Assembly (NCBI RefSeq): GCF_001945395.1
Contig: NZ_MSXV01000055.1
Coordinates: forward strand, 109,044-173,043
Direction of reading: 5' to 3'
DNA from: Pseudomonas sp. PA15(2017)
GTDB taxonomy: Bacteria > Pseudomonadota > Gammaproteobacteria > Pseudomonadales > Pseudomonadaceae
DNA length: 64,000 nucleotides
This document shows, in pieces, positions 8,728 to 17,291 of the stretch (its first letter is position 1; the number at the start of each line of letters is the position of its first letter). The notes below the pieces were generated by a model, which did no database searches, had not been told where the DNA came from, and saw only the letters and a list, made by a program, of their open reading frames with translations. The translations under genes and the position numbers were made by a program.

Positions 8728-9387
8728 ATGAACCTGCCCTGGTCCGACATCGACACCGTCCTGCTGGACATGGACGGCACCCTGCTGGACCTGCATTTCG
8801 ACAACCACTTCTGGCTCGAACACCTGCCGCAGCGCTACGCCGAGCACCATGGCATCAGCCGCGTCCTGGCCGATGCCGAATTGCAGCCGCTGTTCACCGA
8901 GCACGCCGGCCAGCTGAACTGGTACTGCACGGACTTCTGGAGCCGCGAACTGAAGCTGTCGATCAAGGAACTCAAGCGCGAAGTCGCCGACCTGATCGCC
9001 CTGCGTCCGGATGCCGACACCTTTCTCGCCGCCATCCGTCAGGCTGGCAAACAGGTAGTGATGATCACCAACGCCCACCGCGACTCACTGTCGCTGAAGC
9101 TGGAGCGCATCGAACTGGCGCCCTACTTCGACCGCATGATCAGCTCCCACGACTATGGCTTTCCCAAGGAAGACCAACAGTTCTGGGCAGCCCTGCAGCA
9201 GGACCTGGCGTTCGAGCCGGCGCGCAGCCTGTTCATCGACGACAACATCCCGATCCTGCGCAGCGCCGGGCGCTTCGGCGTGAAACACCTGCTGGCGGTG
9301 TACGAACCCGATAGCCGCAAGGGCGTGAAGGAAACCGAGGAGTTCGCAGCGGTGGGCGATTACCGGGAGTTGTTGCTGGGGCTGTGA
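8728..9387 (+). CDS. yrfG: HAD-family hydrolase, YrfG-type GMP/IMP nucleotidase
   Basis: A 219-residue haloacid-dehalogenase-like phosphatase. HAD motif I is LLDMDGTLLD (about residues 11-20), motif II is VVMITNAHRD, and motifs III/IV are KEDQQF and LFIDDN. The E. coli relative dephosphorylates purine nucleotides. I chose the ATG at 8728 because GGAG at 8712-8715 precedes it and the product starts MNLPWSDIDTVLLDMDG; upstream in-frame ATGs add sequence unlike the family. It is divergently transcribed from nudE. Confidence 0.88.
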   Translation: MNLPWSDIDTVLLDMDGTLLDLHFDNHFWLEHLPQRYAEHHGISRVLADAELQPLFTEHAGQLNWYCTDFWSRELKLSIKELKREVADLIALRPDADTFLAAIRQAGKQVVMITNAHRDSLSLKLERIELAPYFDRMISSHDYGFPKEDQQFWAALQQDLAFEPARSLFIDDNIPILRSAGRFGVKHLLAVYEPDSRKGVKETEEFAAVGDYRELLLGL

Positions 9388-9400
9388 GCGTAATGCTTTT

Positions 9401-9472
9401 GCAGGAGCGGCTTCAGCCGCGAGCTTTTTGTTTGCCTCGATAAAAAGCTCGGGGGCTAAAGCCCGTCCTACG
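9401..9472. repeat. REP-like inverted repeat after yrfG
   Basis: This segment carries agcggcttcagccgc followed by an inverted repeat, gagcttttt (9421-9429) against aaaaagctc (9442-9450), then ggggctaaagcccgtcctacg. This is a common Pseudomonas extragenic repeat arrangement. It may act as a terminator or mRNA stabiliser for yrfG. Confidence 0.6.
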
Positions 9473-9616
9473 AGACCGCTAGATGTCCGCTTTACTTGCT
9501 TCTGCCTCCAACAATCGCCGCACCAAAAGGCTTCGCTCGCGCCCCGCCGCGGTGCGAAAACCGGCTAAAAATCCATGATCATCAGACAAATTCCATATAA
9601 ATCAATCAATTAAAAA

Positions 9617-9633
9617 TTGGCACCGCTATTGCT
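9617..9633 (+). promoter_or_regulatory. Sigma-54 promoter of the urea amidolyase cluster
   Basis: The sequence TTGGCACCGCTATTGCT matches the sigma-54 consensus TGGCAC-N5-TTGCW, with GG (9619-9620) and GC (9631-9632) exactly 10 bases apart. Transcription should start near 9644, leaving a leader of about 30 nt before the ATG at 9674. An enhancer-binding activator, most likely NtrC, is expected. Only half-site-like GCACCA (9520) and GGTGC (9551) sequences were seen upstream, so the activator site is unproven. Confidence 0.85.
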
Positions 9634-9673
9634 CTAGTGATTTCAACTTGGATACAAGATGGAATCTCAGCGC

Positions 9674-11470
9674 ATGTCCCACGCCTCCTTCGCCTTTACC
9701 CTCGCCGACTGGCAACAGGCTTACCGTGACGCCGCCCAACCCGCCGAGTTGCTGCACGGTCTGCTGGCGGCCCTCGATACGGCCGACAACGCCTGGATCA
9801 GCCTCGCCACCGAAGCGCAGCTCGATGCCCAGCTGAGCCATCTGCAGGCGCTGCTCGACCAGGCCGAAGGCCAGCAGAGCAAGCTGCCGCTGTACGGCGT
9901 GCCCTTCGCCATCAAGGACAACATCGACGCTGCCGGCTGGGCCACTACGGCCGCCTGCCCGGAATTTGCCTACCAGGCTGAGGCCGACGCCACGGTAGTC
10001 ACCCGCCTGCGCGCTGCCGGCGCCATCCTGATCGGCAAGACCAACCTCGACCAGTTCGCCACCGGCCTGGTCGGCACCCGCTCGCCCCATGGCGCCGTGG
10101 TCAACAGCTTCAATGCCGATTACGTCAGTGGCGGCTCCAGCTCCGGCTCGGCCAGCGTGGTCGCCCGCGGCCTGGTGCCGTTCTCCCTGGGCACCGATAC
10201 CGCCGGCTCGGGCCGCGTACCCGCGGGCTTCAACAACATCGTCGGGCTCAAGCCGACCAAGGGCTGGCTGCCCAACACCGGCCTGGTGCCGGCGTGCCGC
10301 AGCGTGGACTGCATCTCGGTGTTCGCCCTCACGGTGGGCGATGCCGAAACCGTGGCGGGCATCGCGGGTGGCTACGACGCCGCCGACGCCTACTCAAGGC
10401 AAAACCCCAACAGCGCACCGGTCGGCATGCAGGCCGCACCAACCTTCGCCGTGCCGGACAGCCTGGAGTACTTTGGCGACAGCCAGACCCAGGCCGTTTT
10501 CGAGCACGCGCTGGAGCAGCTGAAAAGCCTTGGCGTGACGCTCCAGACCATCGACTTCAGCCCGTTCCGCCAGTTGGCCGAGCAGCTCTATTACGGCCCC
10601 TGGGTCGCCGAGCGCACGGTTGCCGTGGAAGGCGTCGACCCGGCGCATATCGACCCGGTGGTGCGCGGCATCGTCGAGAACGGCCACCAGTACAGCGCCT
10701 GCGACGCCTACAAGGCCGAGTACCTGCGCGCTGAACTGAGCCGCATCATCAACGACGCGCTGGCCGGCTTCGATGCGCTGGTGGTGCCGACTTCGCCGAC
10801 CATTCGCAGCCTTGCCGAAATGCAGCAGGAGCCGGTGCTGTTCAACAGCCAGTTCGGCACCTACACCAACTTCACCAACCTCGCCGACCTGTCCGCCCTG
10901 GCGCTGCCGGCCGGCCTGCGCGACGACGGCCTGCCCGCCGGCATCACCCTGCTCGCCCCGGCCTGGCACGACCGCGCCCTGGCGGCCTTCGGCAAACGCT
11001 GGCAGGCCAGCCTGGAACTGCCGCTGGGCGCCACCGGCCGTGCCCTGCCGCCGCAAACCGCTGCCACGGCGATACCGGCGGGCAGCGTACGGGTCGCGGT
11101 GGTGGGCGCACACCTGACCGGCATGCCACTGAACTTCCAACTGACCACCCGCGACGCAGTGCTGGTCGAGCAGACCCTGACCTCACCGGACTATCGCCTC
11201 TACGCCCTGGCCGGCACCGTGCCGCCTAAACCGGGCCTGGCGCGCAGCACCGACGGCAGCTCGATCATCGTCGAGCTGTGGGACATCCCCCTGGCGCGCT
11301 TTGGCGAGTTCGTCGCCGAGATTCCCGCACCGTTGGGCATCGGCAACCTGACCCTGGCCGACGGGCGCAGCGTGAAGGGGTTCATCTGCGAGCCCTGGGC
11401 CCTGGGTGACGCTCGCGACATCACCAGCTTCGGCGGTTGGCGCGCCTTTATCGCCAGCACCAGGAAGTGA
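9674..11470 (+). CDS. atzF: Allophanate hydrolase
   Basis: A 598-residue amidase-signature enzyme that converts allophanate to 2 NH3 and 2 CO2, the second step of urea amidolysis. Residues 1-440 form the amidase domain with a Lys81-cisSer155-Ser179 triad (in AIKDNID, GGSSSGS and DTAGSGR); the 155/179 spacing of 24 matches other amidase-signature enzymes. The C-terminal ~150 residues are the extra domain typical of allophanate hydrolases. I chose ATG 9674 (GGAA nine bases upstream, sensible leader length); ATG 9659 would add five residues and is also possible. It is the first gene after the sigma-54 promoter, followed 72 bases later by urea carboxylase. Confidence 0.92.
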   Translation: MSHASFAFTLADWQQAYRDAAQPAELLHGLLAALDTADNAWISLATEAQLDAQLSHLQALLDQAEGQQSKLPLYGVPFAIKDNIDAAGWATTAACPEFAYQAEADATVVTRLRAAGAILIGKTNLDQFATGLVGTRSPHGAVVNSFNADYVSGGSSSGSASVVARGLVPFSLGTDTAGSGRVPAGFNNIVGLKPTKGWLPNTGLVPACRSVDCISVFALTVGDAETVAGIAGGYDAADAYSRQNPNSAPVGMQAAPTFAVPDSLEYFGDSQTQAVFEHALEQLKSLGVTLQTIDFSPFRQLAEQLYYGPWVAERTVAVEGVDPAHIDPVVRGIVENGHQYSACDAYKAEYLRAELSRIINDALAGFDALVVPTSPTIRSLAEMQQEPVLFNSQFGTYTNFTNLADLSALALPAGLRDDGLPAGITLLAPAWHDRALAAFGKRWQASLELPLGATGRALPPQTAATAIPAGSVRVAVVGAHLTGMPLNFQLTTRDAVLVEQTLTSPDYRLYALAGTVPPKPGLARSTDGSSIIVELWDIPLARFGEFVAEIPAPLGIGNLTLADGRSVKGFICEPWALGDARDITSFGGWRAFIASTRK

Positions 11471-11542
11471 GCAGCGCCCTCTCCAGCAAAGGAGAGGGAG
11501 CGACCAAAGACCTGCCGCCGAATCTGCCTGGAGAAGCAACCC

Positions 11543-14500
11543 ATGTTCCATACCGTACTGATCGCCAACCGTGGCGAGATAGCCGTCCGCGCCATCCGCA
11601 CCCTCAAGCGCCTGGGCGTGAAGAGCGTGGCGGTGTATTCCGATGCCGACCGCAATGCCCAGCACGTACGTGATGCCGACGTGGCCGTGGCCCTTGGCGG
11701 TGACAAGGCTGCCGACAGCTACCTGCGCATAGACAAGATCCTCGCCGCCGCAAAAGAAACCGGCGCCCAGGCCATCTATCCCGGCTACGGCTTCCTCTCC
11801 GAGAGCGCCGAGTTCGCCGAGGCCTGCGAGAACGCCGGCATCGCCTTCGTCGGCCCGACGCCCGCGCAGATTCGCGAATTCGGCCTCAAGCACCGCGCCC
11901 GTGAACTGGCCGCCGACGCCCAGGTGCCGATGGCGCCCGGCACCGCGCTGCTGCAGAGCCTGGACGAAGCCTTGGGCGCAGCGGAAACCATCGGCTATCC
12001 GATCATGCTCAAGACCACCGCCGGCGGCGGCGGCATCGGCCTGACCCGCTGCGCCGATGCCGTGGCCCTGGCCAGCGCCTACGACAGCGTCAAGCGCATG
12101 GGCGAGCAGTTCTTCAGTGACGCCGGCGTTTTCATCGAGCGTTTCGTCGATCAGGCGCGACACGTCGAAGTGCAGATCTTCGGTGATGGCAAAGGCCGCG
12201 TTGCCGCCCTCGGCGAGCGCGACTGTTCGCTGCAGCGGCGCAACCAGAAGGTGGTCGAGGAAACCCCGGCGCCGAACCTGCCACAAGCTACCCGTGAGCG
12301 CCTGCACGCGGCGGCCATCCAGCTCGGCGAGTCGGTGAGCTATCGCAGCGCCGGCACCGTGGAGTTCATCTACGACGCCGCCCGCGACGATTTCTACTTT
12401 CTCGAAGTGAACACTCGCCTGCAGGTCGAGCATCCGGTCACCGAGATGGTCACCGGCCTCGATCTGATCGAATGCATGCTGCGCGTGGCCGCCGGCGATG
12501 AGCTGGATTGGGCCGCCCTGAGCCGCGCTCCGCAAGGCGCCGCCATCGAAGTGCGCATCTACGCCGAAGACCCGCTGAAGAACTTCCAGCCCAGCCCGGG
12601 CGTGCTCACCGACGTGCATTTCCCGGATGACGCACGCGTCGATGGCTGGGTGAGTACCGGCAGCGAAGTGTCGGCCTTCTATGACCCGATGATCGCCAAG
12701 CTGATCGTCCACGCGCCGAGCCGCGATGAGGCCATCGCCAAGTTGCGCAAAGCCCTGGGCGAAACCCGCCTGCACGGCATCGCCAGCAACCTCGACTACC
12801 TGCGCCAGGTGGTGGCCGAGCCGCGCTTCCACAGCGCGCAGATCTGGACGCGCCTGCTCGATACCTTCAGCTACACAGCCCAGATGGTCGAAGTGCTGGA
12901 GCCCGGCACCTACAGCAGCGTGCAGGACTTCCCGGGCCGCCTCGGCTACTGGGACATCGGTGTGCCGCCGTCCGGGCCGATGGACGATTACGCCTTCCGC
13001 CTGGCCAACCGCATCGTCGGCAATCACGAGAGTGCCGCCGGCCTGGAATTCACCCTGCAGGGCCCGAGCCTGCGTTTTCACAGCGATGCGCTGATCGCCC
13101 TCGCCGGCGCCGACTGCCCGGCCGAACTGGATGGCGAAGCCGTACCCTATTGGGCGCCAATCGCCATCAAGGCCGGTCAGGTGCTCAAGCTCGGCCGCGC
13201 GCAAAGTGGCTGCCGCACCTACCTGGCGGTACGCGGCGGCTTCGATGTGCCGGTGTACCTGGGCAGCCGCTCGACCTTCGCCCTCGGCCAGTTCGGCGGC
13301 CATGCCGGGCGTACCCTGCGCACCGCCGACATGCTGGCCATCTCCCAACCGGGGCTGCCGGCCTGCACCACGCCGGTGCCGGTCAGCGAGCCCCAGGCGC
13401 TGGATGCCAGCCTGATTCCCGAGTACGGCACGACCTGGAACATCGGTGTGCTCTACGGCCCCCACGGTGCGCCGGACTTCTTCACGCCCGAAGCCATCGA
13501 GCAGTTCTTCGCCGCCGACTGGCAGGTGCACTACAACTCCAACCGCCTGGGCGTGCGCCTGAGCGGCCCGAAGCCGAGCTGGACCCGCGCCGACGGCGGC
13601 GAGGCCGGCCTGCATCCGTCCAACGTGCATGATTGCGAGTACGCCATCGGCGCCATCAACTTCACCGGCGACTTCCCGGTGATCCTCACCAAGGACGGCC
13701 CCAGCCTGGGCGGTTTCGTCTGCCCGGTGACCGTCGCCAAGGCCGAGCTGTGGAAGGTCGGCCAGGTCAAGCCAGGCGATACCCTGCGTTTTCACCCGAT
13801 CAGCTTCGAGCAGGCCCAGGCCCTGGAGCAGGCGCAACTGGCCAGCCTGCAGAGCCTGAGCGCGGTCAGCGCCGTGCAATTGCCGGCGCCGAGCCTGCAG
13901 CCAGGCGATACGGTTTCCGCGACCGTACTGGCTGAGCTGCCCGCCGATGGCAGCCGCCCGCGCGCGGTCTATCGCCAGGCGGGCGATGCCTACATCCTGC
14001 TCGAATACGGCGACAACGTGCTCGACCTGGCGCTGCGCCTGCGCGTGCACCTGCTGATGGAGGCGCTCAAGGCCCAGCCGCTCGCCGGCCTGGAAGAACT
14101 GGCGCCCGGCGTGCGCTCCCTGCAACTGCGCTATGACAGCCGCGTGCTGCATCAGCGGGCGCTGCTCGATCACCTGCTGCGCCTGGAAGCCAGCCTGGGT
14201 GACGTGGCAGGCCTTAAGGTGCCGACCCGTATCGTCCACCTGCCCATGGCCTTCGAGGACAGCGCCACCCTCGCTGCCGTCACCCGCTACAGCGAGACGG
14301 TGCGCAGCCAGGCGCCGTGGCTGCCGAACAACGTCGACTTCATCCAGCGAGCCAATGGCCTGGCCAGTCGCGAGGACGTACGCGACATCCTGTTCGACGC
14401 CAGCTACCTGATTCTCGGCCTCGGCGACGTCTACCTCGACGCGCCCTGCGCCGTGCCGCTCGACCCGCGTCACCGGCTGCTCAGTTCCAAGTACAACCCG

Positions 14501-15172
14501 GCGCGGACCTACACCGCCGAAGGCACCGTGGGCATCGGCGGCATGTACATGTGCATCTACGGCATGGACTCGCCCGGCGGTTACCAGCTGGTCGGCCGCA
14601 CCCTGCCGATCTGGAACAAGTTCGTGAAGAACGCCCAGTTCGAGGGCGGCCAGCCGTGGCTGCTGCACTTCTTCGACCAGGTGCGTTTCTACCCGGTCAG
14701 CGAGGCCGAGCTGGACGACTTCCGCGAGGCGTTCCGTGAAGGCCGCGCGCAGATCAAGATCGAGCAGAGCACCTTCGATTTCGCCGAATACCAGGGCTTC
14801 CTGGCCGACAACGCGCAGAGCATCAGCGACTTCCAGCGCCAGCAGAAACAGGCCTTCGACGCCGAAGTGCTGCTGTGGCGTGACGACGATGCCGACAGCC
14901 ACACCGCGCCAACTGCCAGCCTGGAGGAAAACGAAGCCGTCGACGGCCACCTGGTCAGCGCCGATATGTGCGGCAGCGTCTGGAAGGTGCTGGTCGAGCC
15001 CGGCCAGTACGTCGAGGCCGGCGCCACGCTGCTGGTGGTCGAGGCGATGAAGATGGAGTTGGCGGTCATCGCACCACTGGCCGGGACGGTCAAGGCCGTG
15101 CGCTGCCAGCCGGGCAAGGCGGTCACCCCGGGTGACGCGCTGCTGGTGCTCGAACCGGGCGAGGCGGCCTGA
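11543..15172 (+). CDS. Urea carboxylase (biotin-dependent)
   Basis: A 1209-residue enzyme that carboxylates urea to allophanate using ATP, bicarbonate and biotin. Domains in order: biotin carboxylase (about 1-450, starting MFHTVLIANRGEIAVRAI, with the ATP-grasp loop KTTAGGGGIGL), carboxyltransferase built of KipA/KipI-like halves (about 455-1090, with FPGRLGYWDIGVPPSGPMDD and HPSNVHD), and a C-terminal biotinyl domain with VEAMKMEL, biotin on Lys1170. Homologues may be guanidine carboxylases, but those usually travel with carboxyguanidine deiminase (UAAP) genes, absent here. The downstream urea transporter favours urea. The next gene starts two bases after the stop. Confidence 0.9.
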   Translation: MFHTVLIANRGEIAVRAIRTLKRLGVKSVAVYSDADRNAQHVRDADVAVALGGDKAADSYLRIDKILAAAKETGAQAIYPGYGFLSESAEFAEACENAGIAFVGPTPAQIREFGLKHRARELAADAQVPMAPGTALLQSLDEALGAAETIGYPIMLKTTAGGGGIGLTRCADAVALASAYDSVKRMGEQFFSDAGVFIERFVDQARHVEVQIFGDGKGRVAALGERDCSLQRRNQKVVEETPAPNLPQATRERLHAAAIQLGESVSYRSAGTVEFIYDAARDDFYFLEVNTRLQVEHPVTEMVTGLDLIECMLRVAAGDELDWAALSRAPQGAAIEVRIYAEDPLKNFQPSPGVLTDVHFPDDARVDGWVSTGSEVSAFYDPMIAKLIVHAPSRDEAIAKLRKALGETRLHGIASNLDYLRQVVAEPRFHSAQIWTRLLDTFSYTAQMVEVLEPGTYSSVQDFPGRLGYWDIGVPPSGPMDDYAFRLANRIVGNHESAAGLEFTLQGPSLRFHSDALIALAGADCPAELDGEAVPYWAPIAIKAGQVLKLGRAQSGCRTYLAVRGGFDVPVYLGSRSTFALGQFGGHAGRTLRTADMLAISQPGLPACTTPVPVSEPQALDASLIPEYGTTWNIGVLYGPHGAPDFFTPEAIEQFFAADWQVHYNSNRLGVRLSGPKPSWTRADGGEAGLHPSNVHDCEYAIGAINFTGDFPVILTKDGPSLGGFVCPVTVAKAELWKVGQVKPGDTLRFHPISFEQAQALEQAQLASLQSLSAVSAVQLPAPSLQPGDTVSATVLAELPADGSRPRAVYRQAGDAYILLEYGDNVLDLALRLRVHLLMEALKAQPLAGLEELAPGVRSLQLRYDSRVLHQRALLDHLLRLEASLGDVAGLKVPTRIVHLPMAFEDSATLAAVTRYSETVRSQAPWLPNNVDFIQRANGLASREDVRDILFDASYLILGLGDVYLDAPCAVPLDPRHRLLSSKYNPARTYTAEGTVGIGGMYMCIYGMDSPGGYQLVGRTLPIWNKFVKNAQFEGGQPWLLHFFDQVRFYPVSEAELDDFREAFREGRAQIKIEQSTFDFAEYQGFLADNAQSISDFQRQQKQAFDAEVLLWRDDDADSHTAPTASLEENEAVDGHLVSADMCGSVWKVLVEPGQYVEAGATLLVVEAMKMELAVIAPLAGTVKAVRCQPGKAVTPGDALLVLEPGEAA

Positions 15173-15173
15173 G

Positions 15174-15896
15174 ATGCAACTGGTCGACCCGATCAGGCGC
15201 GGCAAGGAGCGCCCGGAGAATCTCGCCGAACGCATCTACGGGCAGCTCAAGGACGACATCTTCGAGTTTCGCCTGCTGCCCGGCGACCGCTTCAGCGAGG
15301 GCGAAATCGCCGAGCGCATGGCGGCCAGCCGCACGCCGGTGCGCCAGGCCCTGTACCGGCTGGAGCGCGAGGGTTACCTGGAGGTGTATTTCCGCAGCGG
15401 CTGGCAGGTCAAGCCGTTCGACTTCGCCCACTTCGAGGAGCTTTACGACGTGCGCATCGTTCTCGAGCAGGCGGCGATCAAGCGCCTGTGCGACCGCGAG
15501 GCGGAGCAAACCCCCGCCCTGCTGAGCGAGCTGAAACGCATCTGGATGGTGGCCCCCGAACAGCGCCTGGAAGACGGCCGCGAAGTGTCCCGGCTCGACG
15601 AGCGCTTCCACTGCCAACTGGTGGAAGCCACCGGCAACCGCGAGATGGCCCGCCTGCACGGCGAGGTCAGCGAAAAGATCCGCATCATCCGCCGTCTGGA
15701 TTTCACCCAGACGCCGCGGGTGAAGGCCACCTACGACGAACACGCACACATTCTCGGCGCGATCCTGTCGCGCCGCTGCGAAGAGGCACAGCTGTTGCTC
15801 AAGGCCCACATCGAGGTCAGCAAGGCGGAAGTGCGCAAGATCACCCTGCACATGCTGCACAGCGCTCGCGAGCGTGCCGTGCAGGCGCAGGGTTGA
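15174..15896 (+). CDS. GntR-family regulator, FCD subfamily
   Basis: A 240-residue transcription factor with an N-terminal winged helix (about 15-80: AERIYGQLKDDIFEFRLLPG, then SEGEIAERMAASRTPVRQAL) and a C-terminal all-helical FCD ligand domain (about 95-220, with metal/ligand residues such as ERFHCQLVEATGN and YDEHAHI). Start ATG 15174 follows the urea carboxylase stop with a one-base gap. Its place between urea carboxylase and urtA suggests local control of urea or a related compound, but the ligand is unknown. The repressor/activator direction cannot be read from sequence. Confidence 0.88.
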   Translation: MQLVDPIRRGKERPENLAERIYGQLKDDIFEFRLLPGDRFSEGEIAERMAASRTPVRQALYRLEREGYLEVYFRSGWQVKPFDFAHFEELYDVRIVLEQAAIKRLCDREAEQTPALLSELKRIWMVAPEQRLEDGREVSRLDERFHCQLVEATGNREMARLHGEVSEKIRIIRRLDFTQTPRVKATYDEHAHILGAILSRRCEEAQLLLKAHIEVSKAEVRKITLHMLHSARERAVQAQG

Positions 15897-15957
15897 CGTG
15901 ATGTCCCTTGATCCACTGCCAACAACACATAACTCGTTTGTGAATGGAGATCGAACT

Positions 15958-17223
15958 ATGCAACGTCGCAGCCTGATCAAGGCCTTCACCCTTTCCGCGT
16001 CCATCGCCGCCATGGGCCTGACCTGGACAGTACAGGCCGCCGAGACCATCAAGGTCGGCATCCTGCACTCGCTGTCCGGCACCATGGCCATTTCGGAAAC
16101 GTCACTGAAAGACATGGCGCTGATGACCATCGACGAGATCAACGCCAAGGGCGGCGTGCTCGGCAAGCAGCTCGAGCCGGTGGTGGTCGACCCGGCATCC
16201 AACTGGCCGCTGTTCGCCGAACGAGGCCGCCAGCTGCTGACCCAGGACAAGGTCGCGGTGACCTTCGGCTGCTGGACCAGCGTGTCGCGTAAATCGGTGC
16301 TGCCGGTCTACGAGGAACTCAACGGCCTGCTGTTCTACCCGGTGCAGTACGAAGGCGAAGAGATGTCGCCGAACGTGTTCTACACCGGCGCCGCGCCGAA
16401 CCAGCAGGCGATCCCGGCGGTGGAATACCTGCTCAGCGAAGACGGTGGCGGTGCCAAGCGCTTCTTCCTGCTCGGCACCGACTACGTCTACCCGCGCACC
16501 ACCAACAAGATCCTGCGCGCCTTCCTGCACAGCAAGGGCGTACAGGACAAGGACATCGAAGAGGTCTACACGCCGTTCGGCCATAGCGACTATCAAACCA
16601 TCGTCGCCAACATCAAGAAGTTCTCCGCCGGCGGCAAGACCGCGGTGGTGTCCACCGTCAACGGCGACTCCAACGTGCCGTTCTACAAGGAACTGGCCAA
16701 CCAGGGCATCGAAGCTACCGACGTGCCGGTAGTGGCGTTCTCGGTCGGCGAGGAAGAACTGCGCGGCATCGACACCAAGCCGCTGGTCGGCCACCTGGCG
16801 GCCTGGAACTACTTCCAGTCCGTGGAGAACCCGATCAACGAGAAGTTCGTCGCCGACTGGAAGGCCTACGCCAAGGCCAAGAAGCTGGCGAACGCCGACA
16901 CCGTGGTGACCAACGACCCGATGGAAGCCACCTACGTGGGCATCCACATGTGGGCCCAGGCCGTCGAGAAGGCCGGCACCACCGACGTCGACAAGGTGCG
17001 CGCCGCCATGGCCGGCCAGGAATTCGCCGCACCGAGCGGCTTCACCCTGAAGATGGACGAGAAGAACCATCACCTGCACAAGCCGGTGATGATCGGCGAG
17101 GTTCAGGAAGACGGCCAGTTCTCGGTGGTCTGGGAAACCGAAGGGCCGATCCGCGCCCAGCCGTGGAGCCCGTACATCGAGGGTAACGACAACAAAGGCG
17201 ACACCCCGGTGAAGTCGAACTGA
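15958..17223 (+). CDS. urtA: Urea ABC transporter, substrate-binding protein UrtA
   Basis: A 421-residue periplasmic binding protein of the branched-chain amino-acid (Peripla_BP_5/6) type that captures urea. The signal peptide (about 1-27) begins MQRRSLIKAFTLS, which resembles a Tat motif (RRxLIK); maturation is probable after VQAA. The mature part starts ETIKVGILHSLSGTMAISE, a hallmark of UrtA. ATG 15958 has GGAG nine bases upstream; an earlier in-frame start at 15874 lacks any signal peptide. It is the first of urtABCDE and lies 61 bases after the GntR gene, so it is probably read from the same sigma-54 transcript. Confidence 0.93.
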   Translation: MQRRSLIKAFTLSASIAAMGLTWTVQAAETIKVGILHSLSGTMAISETSLKDMALMTIDEINAKGGVLGKQLEPVVVDPASNWPLFAERGRQLLTQDKVAVTFGCWTSVSRKSVLPVYEELNGLLFYPVQYEGEEMSPNVFYTGAAPNQQAIPAVEYLLSEDGGGAKRFFLLGTDYVYPRTTNKILRAFLHSKGVQDKDIEEVYTPFGHSDYQTIVANIKKFSAGGKTAVVSTVNGDSNVPFYKELANQGIEATDVPVVAFSVGEEELRGIDTKPLVGHLAAWNYFQSVENPINEKFVADWKAYAKAKKLANADTVVTNDPMEATYVGIHMWAQAVEKAGTTDVDKVRAAMAGQEFAAPSGFTLKMDEKNHHLHKPVMIGEVQEDGQFSVVWETEGPIRAQPWSPYIEGNDNKGDTPVKSN

Positions 17224-17291
17224 TCCGCACCGCGGCACAGGCGCCGAGTCGTTCTCCGGCGCCTGTGCCACGGGACACCAAGGACACGCCC

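Noticed and set aside
9518..9560. NtrC enhancer site upstream of the sigma-54 promoter
   Set aside because: Only isolated GCACCA and GGTGC half-sites are visible with wrong spacing; no full palindrome.
11183..15235. A 1350-codon open frame antisense to urea carboxylase
   Set aside because: The plus-strand product has complete catalytic domains and matches a known family; the antisense frame is Gly/Ala/His/Gln-rich with no motif and results from high GC and strong third-position bias.
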